A stretch of 8,024 bases of DNA from an uncultured Clostridia bacterium (GCA_944393165.1 CALXZF010000061.1:1-8024), one strand, 5' to 3'. Numbered from the stretch's first letter, positions 1 through 7,219 are shown. Made by a program: numbers and translations. The notes: generated by a model from the sequence alone, not told the origin.

Positions 1-1037
<1,037 letters not shown>

Positions 1038-1053
1038 TTATTCTATATACTTA

Positions 1054-2004
1054 CTAATCCAGCATGCCCTTTCTTTTTAGCCATAATGATGCTATTACAC
1101 CAACTAATAATGAAAATAGCACTATAATTACAAAACCAAAAGGATTATTTTGTAATGGCATTGGAACATTCATTCCCCAGTAGCTTGCTATCATTGTTGG
1201 AATAGCTAAAATAATTGTAATTGATGTTAGATATTTCATTACACCATTTAAATTATTTGATATAATTGATGCGTATGCATCCATTGTGCCAGTTAGTATG
1301 TCTCTATATATTTTTGCCATTTCTATTGCCTGTTTGTTTTCTATGATTGCATCCTCAAGAATATCTTCGTCTTCGTCATAAAGTTTTATTAAACTACCTC
1401 TCATAGTTTTCTCCATTACAACTTCATTTGATTTCAATGATGTTGTAAAATATACCAAACCTTTTTCCAAACTTAGTAACTTCAAAAGCTCTTTATTCTT
1501 CATAGAATTTTTTAGTACATTTTCTGCTATTTCTGTTTCTGTATTTAATTTTTTTAGCAGATACAAGAACATTTCTGAATTTGAATAAAATAATTGTAAT
1601 AACATTCTACTTTTTTTATATGTAATTATTGTTTTCATTTTTTTCTTAACTAAATCTTCTAATATTGGATTTTTGTTAAGTGAAACAGTAATAATATAGT
1701 CATCTCTTACAAAAATTACTCCTATTGGAGTTGTACTATATACTTTAGCTCCAGATTCTATTTCCATTATAGGTGTATCAATAATAAACAATATCGTGTT
1801 ATCATCATCTTCAACATCAATTCTGGCTTTTTCTTCTGGATCCAGTGCATACCTAATAAAATTTTCCTCAATATTTATACTTTCACAAACATGCTTAATT
1901 TCTTCCTCACTCGGTGAAACCATGTTTATCCAATTTCCTCTATTAAATTCTTTTGTCTCTTCTGTTACATTTGTTTCTACATCTGTTTTATACATTTTAA
2001 ACAT
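1054..2004 (-). CDS. corA: CorA-family divalent metal (Mg2+) transport protein
   Basis: Membrane channel of 316 aa, a usual CorA length, forming a pentamer that passes Mg2+ (sometimes Co2+ or Ni2+). The N-terminal 240 residues are a charged cytoplasmic alpha/beta plus long-helix domain. Two C-terminal membrane helices follow, about 255-278 and 288-311, joined by the diagnostic GMN motif (277-279, in SYWGMNVP). The cytoplasmic face ends in KRKGMLD. Start choice: the frame is open to a GTG at 2013, but that GTG is embedded in the Shine-Dalgarno run TGAGGGG. The ATG at 2004 is 8 nt after this run, so it is the better start. The gene leads a probable two-gene operon with the ABC-F gene. The loop after GMN reads VPMPLQ, unlike the MPEL-type loop of classical CorA, so exact ion preference is not predictable. 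Confidence 0.93.
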   Translation of the reverse strand: MFKMYKTDVETNVTEETKEFNRGNWINMVSPSEEEIKHVCESINIEENFIRYALDPEEKARIDVEDDDNTILFIIDTPIMEIESGAKVYSTTPIGVIFVRDDYIITVSLNKNPILEDLVKKKMKTIITYKKSRMLLQLFYSNSEMFLYLLKKLNTETEIAENVLKNSMKNKELLKLLSLEKGLVYFTTSLKSNEVVMEKTMRGSLIKLYDEDEDILEDAIIENKQAIEMAKIYRDILTGTMDAYASIISNNLNGVMKYLTSITIILAIPTMIASYWGMNVPMPLQNNPFGFVIIVLFSLLVGVIASLWLKRKGMLD

Positions 2005-2026
2005 AGTAATCACCCCTCAAGACAAT

Positions 2027-2055
2027 ATATTAACATAATTTTTCCATAATTACAA
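2027..2055 (-). promoter_or_regulatory. Candidate sigma-70 promoter of corA
   Basis: On the minus strand a -35 box TTGTAA (2050-2055) and a -10 box TAATAT (2027-2032) are separated by 17 nt. They are followed within 12 nt by the corA ribosome binding site. The same hexamers and spacing recur upstream of the VanW gene. The short leader would be about 15-20 nt. The call rests on matches by eye in AT-rich DNA. Confidence 0.5.
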
Positions 2056-2074
2056 CTTATATTTTGAAAAAATA

Positions 2075-2103
2075 TTGACAAAAACTTTTTATGGTTTTAT
2101 AAT
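2075..2103 (+). promoter_or_regulatory. Consensus sigma-70 promoter of tRNA-Lys
   Basis: TTGACA (2075-2080), exactly 17 nt, then TATAAT (2098-2103): a perfect match to the vegetative consensus at both boxes. Transcription would start near 2110, giving a leader of about 63 nt before the tRNA. Its -35 box lies 19 nt from that of the divergent corA promoter, so the two are back to back. Confidence 0.85.
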
Positions 2104-2172
2104 AGTTATGTTATTGTAATCGATAGCTAATTTTTTAAGATTCGGTAATACAATAATTAATTTATATTTCAT

Positions 2173-2248
2173 GCGCCATTAGCTCAGTTGGTAGAGCAGT
2201 TGACTCTTAATCAAATGGTCGGAGGTTCGAATCCTCTATGGCGCACCA
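2173..2248 (+). tRNA. tRNA-Lys, anticodon CTT
   Basis: Complete 76-nt cloverleaf with encoded CCA. The acceptor stem GCGCCAT/ATGGCGC is a perfect 7 bp and the discriminator is A. The D-arm is GCTCAGTTGGTAGAGC, the anticodon loop is CTCTTAA (anticodon CTT, reads AAG), and the T-arm is GGAGG TTCGAAT CCTCT. Only four of the five anticodon-stem pairs are Watson-Crick: 27-43 is G-A. It has a perfect promoter upstream and a hairpin directly downstream, so it is a single-gene transcript. Confidence 0.97.
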
Positions 2249-2252
2249 AAAT

Positions 2253-2282
2253 AAAGAAATGCTATTCTTCTAGCATTTCTTT
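2253..2282. terminator. Bidirectional intrinsic terminator between tRNA-Lys and the methyltransferase gene
   Basis: A perfect 12-bp inverted repeat, AAAGAAATGCTA and TAGCATTTCTTT, with a 6-nt loop. It begins 4 nt after the tRNA CCA. The methyltransferase stop codon (2262-2264) lies inside the left arm. T-rich sequence follows on both strands, so it can end both converging transcripts. Confidence 0.8.
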
Positions 2283-2960
2283 TATTGTATTTGCAATATT
2301 TTCACCTAATATTGGTGGAACAGAATTTCCAATTTGTATTTGAATATCTGTCTTTGAACCAAGAAATATATAATTGTCTGGAAATGTTTGAATTCTTGCT
2401 GCTTCTCTTGCTGTTAACCCTCTATTAAGAAATGGATGTATACACCTTGAAGAAGAAATACAAGAAAAGTTCCTAGTTATTGTCATTCCCGGTTCATTCG
2501 GGTCTAACCTCGCATATGTATTTCCATAGCCTGATGTTGGAACATATTCTTTAGGAATATTGTCCTGTACATCCCATACACTTTTTCCAACAGGTATAAA
2601 TCCCATCATTTTTTTAGCTTTTTCATTATGAATTGGTGGTTTGTGATTTGTAATTATATTACATCCTTGTCTCATTTTCTCTTGAAATTCATTTTGTGGT
2701 TCTGTAACATAAGTTGTAATTTCTTGTTCATCGCTTTGAGGCAAATCACTTATAGCGTCCCATAATGTTAAAGCTTTTTTATTCTCTACCCCGTCAAGAG
2801 AAAAAGTCTTTTTAGGATACTTAATCTCTTTATTTGTTCGTGTTCCGATAAAGATAACTCTCTCTCTTTGCTGTGGTACACCATATTCAGCTGAATTTAA
2901 CAACCTTTTTTCAACATTGTATCCTATTTCGTGAAACGAATCTAATATATTTTTTAACAC
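2262..2960 (-). CDS. Cytosine-5 DNA methyltransferase, C-terminal fragment after a frameshift
   Basis: This fragment carries the second half of a C5 methyltransferase. Motif VIII is QRER (residues 31-34 of the fragment), the variable target-recognition region is about 100-180, motif IX is LTAREAARIQTFP (182-194), and motif X is IQIGNSVPP (208-216). It lacks the cofactor motif and catalytic cysteine, which lie in the overlapping upstream fragment. The first possible start, GTG at 2960, has GGAG only 2 nt upstream, too close for a normal ribosome binding site. The natural reading is therefore continuation from the N-terminal part through a frameshift. Naturally two-part enzymes of this class exist (M.AquI, M.EcoHK31I), so independent translation is not fully excluded. 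Confidence 0.88.
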   Translation of the reverse strand: MLKNILDSFHEIGYNVEKRLLNSAEYGVPQQRERVIFIGTRTNKEIKYPKKTFSLDGVENKKALTLWDAISDLPQSDEQEITTYVTEPQNEFQEKMRQGCNIITNHKPPIHNEKAKKMMGFIPVGKSVWDVQDNIPKEYVPTSGYGNTYARLDPNEPGMTITRNFSCISSSRCIHPFLNRGLTAREAARIQTFPDNYIFLGSKTDIQIQIGNSVPPILGENIANTIKEMLEE

Positions 2961-3360
2961 TTCTCCGTTTCTCCATGCTTAGTATTCCAGCTACATTTTC
3001 CATTACAAAAAATTTAGGCTTTATATCATTTACTATTCTAACATATTCTTTAAATAATTTATTTCTAGGGTCATCTATAAATCTTTTTCCTAATGTAGAA
3101 AATCCTTGGCAAGGTGGTCCCCCTATTATAACATCTATATCTTGTTTGCTGTATCCTGTTCCTTCTAATAATTCATCTGCATTTAAATCTGCAATATCTT
3201 TTACTATATATTTCACATTTGGATGATTAGCAACATATGTTTTTGCCGCAGATTCCCATATATCATTTGCACTAATTATATTAAATCCGGCATTAATAAA
3301 TCCTGTTCCTAATCCTCCAGCTCCAGCAAATAACTCTATACAATTAAATTTTCTTTTCAT
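2911..3360 (-). CDS. Cytosine-5 DNA methyltransferase, N-terminal fragment (frameshifted gene)
   Basis: Transfers a methyl group from S-adenosylmethionine to cytosine C5 in a target site that cannot be read from sequence. Numbered from the ATG at 3360: SAM-binding motif I LFAGAGGLG (10-18), motif IV GGPPCQGFS (80-88) with catalytic Cys84, and motif VI ENV (121-123). After residue 130 the frame turns to nonsense. Removing one A from the AAA at 2968-2970 (TTT on plus) restores SMENGEVLKNIL and gives a continuous protein of about 365 aa, normal for the family. The ATG at 3360 is preferred over a GTG at 3375, because that GTG overlaps the GGGGAAG ribosome binding site. It lies 29 nt after the VanW gene, with its own candidate promoter. 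No restriction endonuclease gene is in view, so the enzyme looks solitary. Confidence 0.9.
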   Translation of the reverse strand: MKRKFNCIELFAGAGGLGTGFINAGFNIISANDIWESAAKTYVANHPNVKYIVKDIADLNADELLEGTGYSKQDIDVIIGGPPCQGFSTLGKRFIDDPRNKLFKEYVRIVNDIKPKFFVMENVAGILSMEKRRSVKKYIRFVSRNRIQC

Positions 3361-3383
3361 TGTAGTCTTCCCCACATTCGTAT

Positions 3384-3392
3384 ATTATATCA
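3384..3392 (-). promoter_or_regulatory. Candidate extended -10 promoter of the methyltransferase gene
   Basis: The minus strand reads TGATATAAT, a full extended -10 element whose TGA is also the stop codon of the VanW gene. Transcription would start near 3377, just ahead of the ribosome binding site. No good -35 box is visible, which extended -10 promoters tolerate. The methyltransferase could equally be read through from the VanW gene. Confidence 0.4.
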
Positions 3393-5021
3393 TTCAGCGA
3401 CTTCGTTTACATTATCAGTACTTTCTGCTTCAGTACTAGTTTCAGTCACCTCTTTTTTAGTTCCTCTCCTTATTATTCTTGTCATAGGTTCATAAGCATC
3501 TTTTGAAAGCAAGGTCTTTGAAACAACCTCCCCATTTAATTTCAAAATTCTATAGGCTTCACTTGTACATCCTGTATATCCTGCTTGCTCTACAACTTCT
3601 TCTCCTTCTGCCAACGAATCATCATCTTCATACTCTGTACTGTAGTTAATATATGATTTTACTTCACTTTCTATAATCACTTCATACTCAGTTTCTTCTT
3701 TGATTCCATATATATTCATTGTACATACACCATTTTTTGCACTAGCCTCTATTTTTATTGGGTATGTCCTTGTGTTTTTAAATTGAAAATCTATAGAACC
3801 CCATGCAACAGTTGCATCTCTACCAGCTGATACATATGATGTTAAAAACTGATGATTACTTCTATCTACAATCTCTAAATTAGCTAATAACGCTGCATTA
3901 TATAAAGTTGAAGATGTTTGACATATTCCTCCACCAACATCTTGAACAACTTTTCCTCCTGCATAAGCTCCAGCTTCTTTATATCCTGCAGCAATTGTTC
4001 TTTCTCCTACTGTTTGATTGTACGAAAAAGTTTCTCCCGGCATAATAATCGTACCGTCTATTTTCTCTGCAGATATGCTTAAGTTATTACTTCTGTTTCT
4101 ATTGCTTGGATCATATCTTGTTGTGTATGAACTTAACTTATCTGGAAAAGCTTCTTCACCTAATTCGTCAATAGTTTTTTCTGGCTTTGTAATTTTTAGT
4201 GGAATTACATATTCTTCTTTATCTTCTGCAACAATTTCTTTTGCTTCTTCAATAGAAATTGCGAAATCCACTCCGTCTACATGTGTGTGAACAGTAGTTG
4301 GATTGGTTGATACATAAGCATCCTGCGGTTCTTTATAAATTTCATTTCTTATTTTCTCCACATCTATTTCGTCAGGTTTAGCATCCTCTACTGGTATTTC
4401 TATTGTGCTATATGCATTTGTAACATCACCAATTTGAGCTAATATATTTTCCTTTAACTCATCTTTCTTTACTGAAAGCCCTTCTGTTCCCTTTACAATA
4501 ATTAATTCATCATCTTCTATATAATAACTATTTTGCACAACTGCACCTGGTAATTTTGCTGATATATCATCAACCTTTTTATCTAATGCCTCTTCATCAT
4601 AGCTTAAATTGCATTCCAAATTTTTTCCAAATATCCATGTCCATAATATTGAATAATTATTAGTAACAATATTTCCACTTTTACCTATGTTATATGCATC
4701 ATTTACTGCTGTTTCCACATCGAATACTGCATTAATTTGATTAGCATTTAAACTAGATTCATAATCATCTTTTTTCAAAATCATTTCTTCATCTATTTTT
4801 GTGTCTACAGCATCGTTTACAGTCTGCACTGCTTCTTCTATGGACAAGCCACCAACATCGATTCCCATAATTGATACATGTTTAAGAATTTTATCATTGT
4901 TTATATTTATTAAAGCAAAAATCACTGAGAAAACCAGAAGTATAACTATAACTACTGAAATGGTTATTGCTGGCAATATATACTTTTTATTATTCTTTTC
5001 TTTTTCACTGTTTTTGCCCAT
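3390..5021 (-). CDS. VanW family protein with G5-like C-terminal domain (membrane-anchored, extracellular)
   Basis: A 543-aa envelope protein. A short Lys-rich N-terminus is followed by one membrane helix (about 14-40), leaving the rest outside the cell as an anchored ectodomain. Residues about 45-285 are repetitive alpha/beta sequence with several IEEA/VEEA-type segments, as in the PG_binding_4 domains commonly found before VanW. The VanW domain spans about 299-436, with PGETFSYNQTVGERT (328-342) and DVGGGICQTSSTLYNA (361-376). Residues about 440-522 look like a G5 domain, ending in TRIIRRGTK. A Thr/Glu/Ser tail ends the protein. VanW occurs in some vancomycin-resistance clusters but its activity is not established; no van genes are nearby, so this is a general cell-wall protein rather than a resistance marker. 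The start follows AAAGGAG at 11-nt spacing. Confidence 0.92.
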   Translation of the reverse strand: MGKNSEKEKNNKKYILPAITISVVIVILLVFSVIFALININNDKILKHVSIMGIDVGGLSIEEAVQTVNDAVDTKIDEEMILKKDDYESSLNANQINAVFDVETAVNDAYNIGKSGNIVTNNYSILWTWIFGKNLECNLSYDEEALDKKVDDISAKLPGAVVQNSYYIEDDELIIVKGTEGLSVKKDELKENILAQIGDVTNAYSTIEIPVEDAKPDEIDVEKIRNEIYKEPQDAYVSTNPTTVHTHVDGVDFAISIEEAKEIVAEDKEEYVIPLKITKPEKTIDELGEEAFPDKLSSYTTRYDPSNRNRSNNLSISAEKIDGTIIMPGETFSYNQTVGERTIAAGYKEAGAYAGGKVVQDVGGGICQTSSTLYNAALLANLEIVDRSNHQFLTSYVSAGRDATVAWGSIDFQFKNTRTYPIKIEASAKNGVCTMNIYGIKEETEYEVIIESEVKSYINYSTEYEDDDSLAEGEEVVEQAGYTGCTSEAYRILKLNGEVVSKTLLSKDAYEPMTRIIRRGTKKEVTETSTEAESTDNVNEVAE

Positions 5022-5071
5022 AAGATATATTTCTCCTTTTTTACTTTTATTTTATACATTTTAGCAAATTT

Positions 5072-5100
5072 ATATTACCATAAGTAGCTTTTTTTTACAA
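5072..5100 (-). promoter_or_regulatory. Candidate sigma-70 promoter of the VanW gene
   Basis: On the minus strand TTGTAA (5095-5100), 17 nt, then TAATAT (5072-5077). The hexamers and spacing are the same as in the corA candidate. The leader would be about 45 nt. Confidence 0.5.
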
Positions 5101-5123
5101 CATATTTTTCCTCATAATTTTAC

Positions 5124-5139
5124 AAAAAAGTCCTTTTTT
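5124..5139. repeat. Short inverted repeat between divergent promoters, possible operator
   Basis: AAAAAAG-TC-CTTTTTT, 7-bp arms with a 2-nt centre. It sits between the VanW promoter (-35 ends at 5100) and the regulator promoter (-35 begins at 5143). The position suits binding of a dimeric regulator such as the adjacent XRE protein. It is too A/T-simple to be convincing without a second copy. Confidence 0.25.
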
Positions 5140-5142
5140 CAC

Positions 5143-5171
5143 TAGACAATTTTTTTGTTTTTATATATAAT
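5143..5171 (+). promoter_or_regulatory. Sigma-70 promoter of the XRE/S24-like regulator gene
   Basis: TAGACA (5143-5148), 17 nt, TATAAT (5166-5171). Transcription would start near 5178, just ahead of the AAAGAGGT ribosome binding site, so the leader is only about 27 nt. Confidence 0.65.
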
Positions 5172-5204
5172 TATAATAAAATTTATGAAAGAGGTTGATT
5201 AAGA

Positions 5205-5792
5205 ATGATAGGTGATATGATTACTAGAATACGCAATGAAAAAGGTGTTATGAAAACAGAGCTTGCAAGGCGTACCAATATTAATATTGGCCATATTTCT
5301 CATATTGAAAAAAATGAAAGAAACCCTAGTCATAGAGCCTTAAAGTCAATTTGTAGAGCATTAGAAACTCCTTATCAACCTTTGATGAGTATGTATGATA
5401 AAGTTTTTACTCCTGAGCAAATAGCATGGAATATGCCAGAACATATTTCATACAATAAAATTCCTGCTTTCAGTTCTTTGGATTCATTTATTGAATGTCC
5501 AATAGATTTTCCTAATGCTGCTTTCGCATTAAAGATTACAGATGACGCTATGGCACCAAGATTGGAAAAAGATGCATATGCTTTTGTAGAATTAAATTCT
5601 CCATTGGATAATAAAGATATCGGAGTGTTTGAGTATAATGGAAAAATTTTAATTAGAAGATATGTAGTTAGAAAGGAATCGTTAGCGTTAAGAGCAGATA
5701 ATAAGCAATATGGCGACATTGTACTATCTGAAAAAGATAGTTATAATATTATTGGAAAAATAGTTGGAACAAGCACTGGAATGATATTTTAA
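5205..5792 (+). CDS. XRE-family transcriptional regulator with degenerate S24/LexA-like domain
   Basis: A 195-aa CI/LexA-like architecture. An N-terminal helix-turn-helix occupies about residues 5-58 (recognition region TELARRTNINIGHISHIE). A linker of about 60-100 is followed by a beta-rich S24-type domain (about 103-190). In active S24 proteins a Ser in a G-D-S-M context and a Lys in a V-K-R context form the self-cleavage dyad. Here the matching positions read DDAM (Ala115) and LIRRY (Arg151), so both catalytic residues appear to be missing. The protein probably binds DNA as a dimer without RecA-triggered self-cleavage. The ATG follows AAAGAGG at 10 nt. It is divergent from the VanW gene, and an inverted repeat in the shared gap could be its operator. 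No phage genes are nearby, so it is more likely a chromosomal regulator than a prophage repressor. Target genes are unknown. Confidence 0.88.
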   Translation: MIGDMITRIRNEKGVMKTELARRTNINIGHISHIEKNERNPSHRALKSICRALETPYQPLMSMYDKVFTPEQIAWNMPEHISYNKIPAFSSLDSFIECPIDFPNAAFALKITDDAMAPRLEKDAYAFVELNSPLDNKDIGVFEYNGKILIRRYVVRKESLALRADNKQYGDIVLSEKDSYNIIGKIVGTSTGMIF

Positions 5793-5843
5793 TACATAAT
5801 TTTACAAAATTACAAATTTTTATAAATTTTTTTTAATAAACTA

Positions 5844-5872
5844 TTGAATATTTTATTTTTTAATAATATAAT
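5844..5872 (+). promoter_or_regulatory. Sigma-70 promoter of the carbohydrate-binding-module gene
   Basis: TTGAAT (5844-5849), 17 nt, TATAAT (5867-5872), followed by the ribosome binding site at about 5900. This suggests the gene has its own transcript rather than depending on the upstream regulator gene. Confidence 0.6.
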
Positions 5873-5910
5873 TTAGTATATATTTTAACTAGAGATAAAA
5901 GGAGTTTAAA

Positions 5911-6387
5911 ATGGAATTAGTAAAGAACATATTTTTTAATACGGATAAATTAATTGAAAATAACAATGTTAAGATTTCTTATACTGGAAAATTATTTCAA
6001 AATGGCTCTAAAGAGGTCTTTATTCATTATGGATTTGGTAATAATTGGGATAATTTAAATGAAATAAAAATGGAAAAAACAGAATTAGGTTTTCAAGCTG
6101 AAATTGAATTACAATCTAGTGAGACATTGAATTTATGCTTTAGAAATTCTAATAATGAATGGGATAATAACGAATCTCAAAACTATATTTTCCCTATTGA
6201 GAAAGCAGAAGAATTATCATTAGTAGTTACAGAAAATGCTAACACATTAGCTCCTAGAAAATTAAGAAAAACATATTTATGGAGTAAAAAAATCCGCTTG
6301 GCAGTATATAAACTTATTACATATTTGCCAAAAATCATTTCAGGAAATTATAAAAGAAAAGTAAATGATAATGATCAAAATGCATAA
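5911..6387 (+). CDS. Small intracellular protein with a CBM25/CBM53-type starch-binding module and basic tail
   Basis: A 158-aa protein. Residues about 18-96 match the starch-binding module pattern of families 25/53: VKISYTGKL, then EVFIHYGFGNNWDN (35-48) with Trp46, a Met in EIKMEK, then LNLCFRNSNNEWDNN (73-87) with Trp84, and a closing NYIF. The two tryptophans are the expected sugar-stacking residues for alpha-glucans. There is no signal peptide and no catalytic domain, so it should stay in the cytoplasm, where glycogen would be the obvious ligand (inference). Residues about 115-150 are strongly basic and aromatic (RKLRKTYLWSKKIRL, YKLITYLPK) and could form an amphipathic helix binding membrane or nucleic acid. 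The ATG follows AAAAGGAG at 6-7 nt. It has its own promoter and ends at a strong hairpin. Family assignment is by pattern, not by search. Confidence 0.8.
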   Translation: MELVKNIFFNTDKLIENNNVKISYTGKLFQNGSKEVFIHYGFGNNWDNLNEIKMEKTELGFQAEIELQSSETLNLCFRNSNNEWDNNESQNYIFPIEKAEELSLVVTENANTLAPRKLRKTYLWSKKIRLAVYKLITYLPKIISGNYKRKVNDNDQNA

Positions 6388-6420
6388 TAATAATTGATAT
6401 ATAAATTGTTAAATAATATA

Positions 6421-6464
6421 TAAAAACAGAATTATACAATAAAATATAATTCTGTTTTTATTTT
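6421..6464. terminator. Strong bidirectional terminator between converging genes
   Basis: A perfect 16-bp stem, TAAAAACAGAATTATA and TATAATTCTGTTTTTA (6421-6436 and 6445-6460), with loop CAATAAAA and TTTT after it. It ends the carbohydrate-module gene on plus. On minus it lies immediately after the dehydrogenase stop (6463-6465) and can end that transcript too. Confidence 0.88.
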
Positions 6465-6660
6465 ACATATACCAGCCACCATTTATTGATATTATCTCTC
6501 CTGTAGTGTAATTGTCTTCAATTAACCATTTTATGCATTTTGCGATATTTGACGCTTGACCTATTTTTTCCATTGGAATTTCTTCTCTTATTTTTTCTAG
6601 ATCCTCTTTAGAGTATTCTTTATTCATATCTGTGTCAATAATACCGAGGAGCAATTGCAT
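6463..6660 (-). CDS. Short-chain dehydrogenase, C-terminal fragment after a frameshift
   Basis: From the Gly at 6643-6645 onward this frame encodes the missing C-terminus of the upstream dehydrogenase fragment. It reads GIIDTDM, the loop that closes over the cofactor, then a helical segment and a final INGGWYM, the typical NGG ending. It lacks the Rossmann core and catalytic residues and cannot be an enzyme alone. The nominal ATG at 6660 arises only because ATGCAATTG is read out of frame from the codons for NAIA. I see no ribosome binding site for it. Joined to the N-terminal part by removing one base it completes a protein of 251 aa. Confidence 0.88.
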   Translation of the reverse strand: MQLLLGIIDTDMNKEYSKEDLEKIREEIPMEKIGQASNIAKCIKWLIEDNYTTGEIISINGGWYM

Positions 6661-7219
6661 TAACCCTTATATTTGAAGGTCCTAGCTCTTTAGCTAATGC
6701 TTTTGTAAAGCCAGTCAAACCTGCTTTAGCTGTCGAATAATGAACTTCCATACTTGCTCCAGTAAGTCCCCATATAGATGAAATATTTACAATTAAACCT
6801 TCTTTATTATGTATCATATTCTTTACAGCTTCTCTTGAGCAATAAAATGCCGAATTCAAATCATTATTTAACATGCTATTCCAATCTTCATCAGTTATAT
6901 CTGTAAACAATTTACTTTGTGAGATTCCGGCATTATTTACAAGCACATCTATTCTGCCATATTTGTTTAACACAAAATTTATAAGCTCATCTGCTTCTTC
7001 TCTTTTGGAAACATCCGCTTTAAAAATATCAATATGAATTCCTTCTTTTTGTAAATCGTTTTGAATGTTAATAGCACATTCTTTTGATTTGTTGTAATTT
7101 AATATTAAAGTATATCCTTCCCTTGCCAAAGTTTTTACAATTTCAGCTCCTATACCTCGTGAGCCTCCTGTTACAACGATTATCTTATTTGTTATACTTT
7201 TTTCTTGATTTTCTTCCAT
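6635..7219 (-). CDS. Short-chain dehydrogenase/reductase, N-terminal fragment (frameshifted gene); possible EF-P 5-aminopentanone reductase
   Basis: NAD(P)H-dependent oxidoreductase of the classical SDR (FabG-like) type. It has cofactor loop TGGSRGIG (17-24), NNAG (95-98), catalytic Ser148 in NISSIWG, and Tyr161/Lys165 in YSTAK. The frame ends as IAPRYY-stop where SDRs read APGIIDT. Deleting one base near 6646 (G on plus) joins it to the fragment ending at 6463, giving a normal 251 aa. The stretches KLFTDITDEDW, SSIWG..GAS and YSTAK resemble YmfI-type reductases, which finish modification of translation factor EF-P. That subfamily is a guess from memory; a FabG-like reductase is the safe call. 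The ATG lies inside the 3' end of the HNH gene (35-nt overlap), with AAAGGAG 12 nt upstream, so translation is probably coupled to the HNH gene. Confidence 0.9.
   Translation of the reverse strand: MEENQEKSITNKIIVVTGGSRGIGAEIVKTLAREGYTLILNYNKSKECAINIQNDLQKEGIHIDIFKADVSKREEADELINFVLNKYGRIDVLVNNAGISQSKLFTDITDEDWNSMLNNDLNSAFYCSREAVKNMIHNKEGLIVNISSIWGLTGASMEVHYSTAKAGLTGFTKALAKELGPSNIRVNAIAPRYY

Noticed and set aside
2004..2013. GTG start of corA at 2013
   Set aside because: That GTG overlaps the Shine-Dalgarno run; the ATG at 2004 has correct spacing. The same logic rejects the GTG at 3375 for the methyltransferase.
2173..2282. tRNA-Lys as an integration site for a mobile element carrying the methyltransferase
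   Set aside because: No duplicated tRNA 3' end, integrase or direct repeat was found nearby.
2960..2975. Phase-variable switch in the methyltransferase
   Set aside because: The run at the break is only three bases and no longer repeat is present, so slippage would be rare.
3390..5021. Vancomycin resistance determinant
   Set aside because: The VanW domain is widespread in clostridial envelope proteins. No vanA/B ligase, vanH, vanX or two-component genes are in the window.
5375..5719. 114-codon open frame antisense to the XRE regulator
   Set aside because: It has no ribosome binding site and no family resemblance, and it lies wholly inside a convincing gene. Other antisense frames within the ABC-F, corA, methyltransferase and VanW genes were dropped for the same reason.
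5814..5834. Terminator after the XRE gene (AAATTT-TTAT-AAATTT plus T run)
   Set aside because: The stem is only six A-T pairs in AT-rich DNA, too weak to call. Nothing else is seen in 5793-5843.
6635..6660. Programmed frameshift in the dehydrogenase
   Set aside because: There is no slippery heptamer, internal ribosome binding site or downstream stem, and SDR enzymes are not known to use frameshifting. A one-base error or mutation is simpler.
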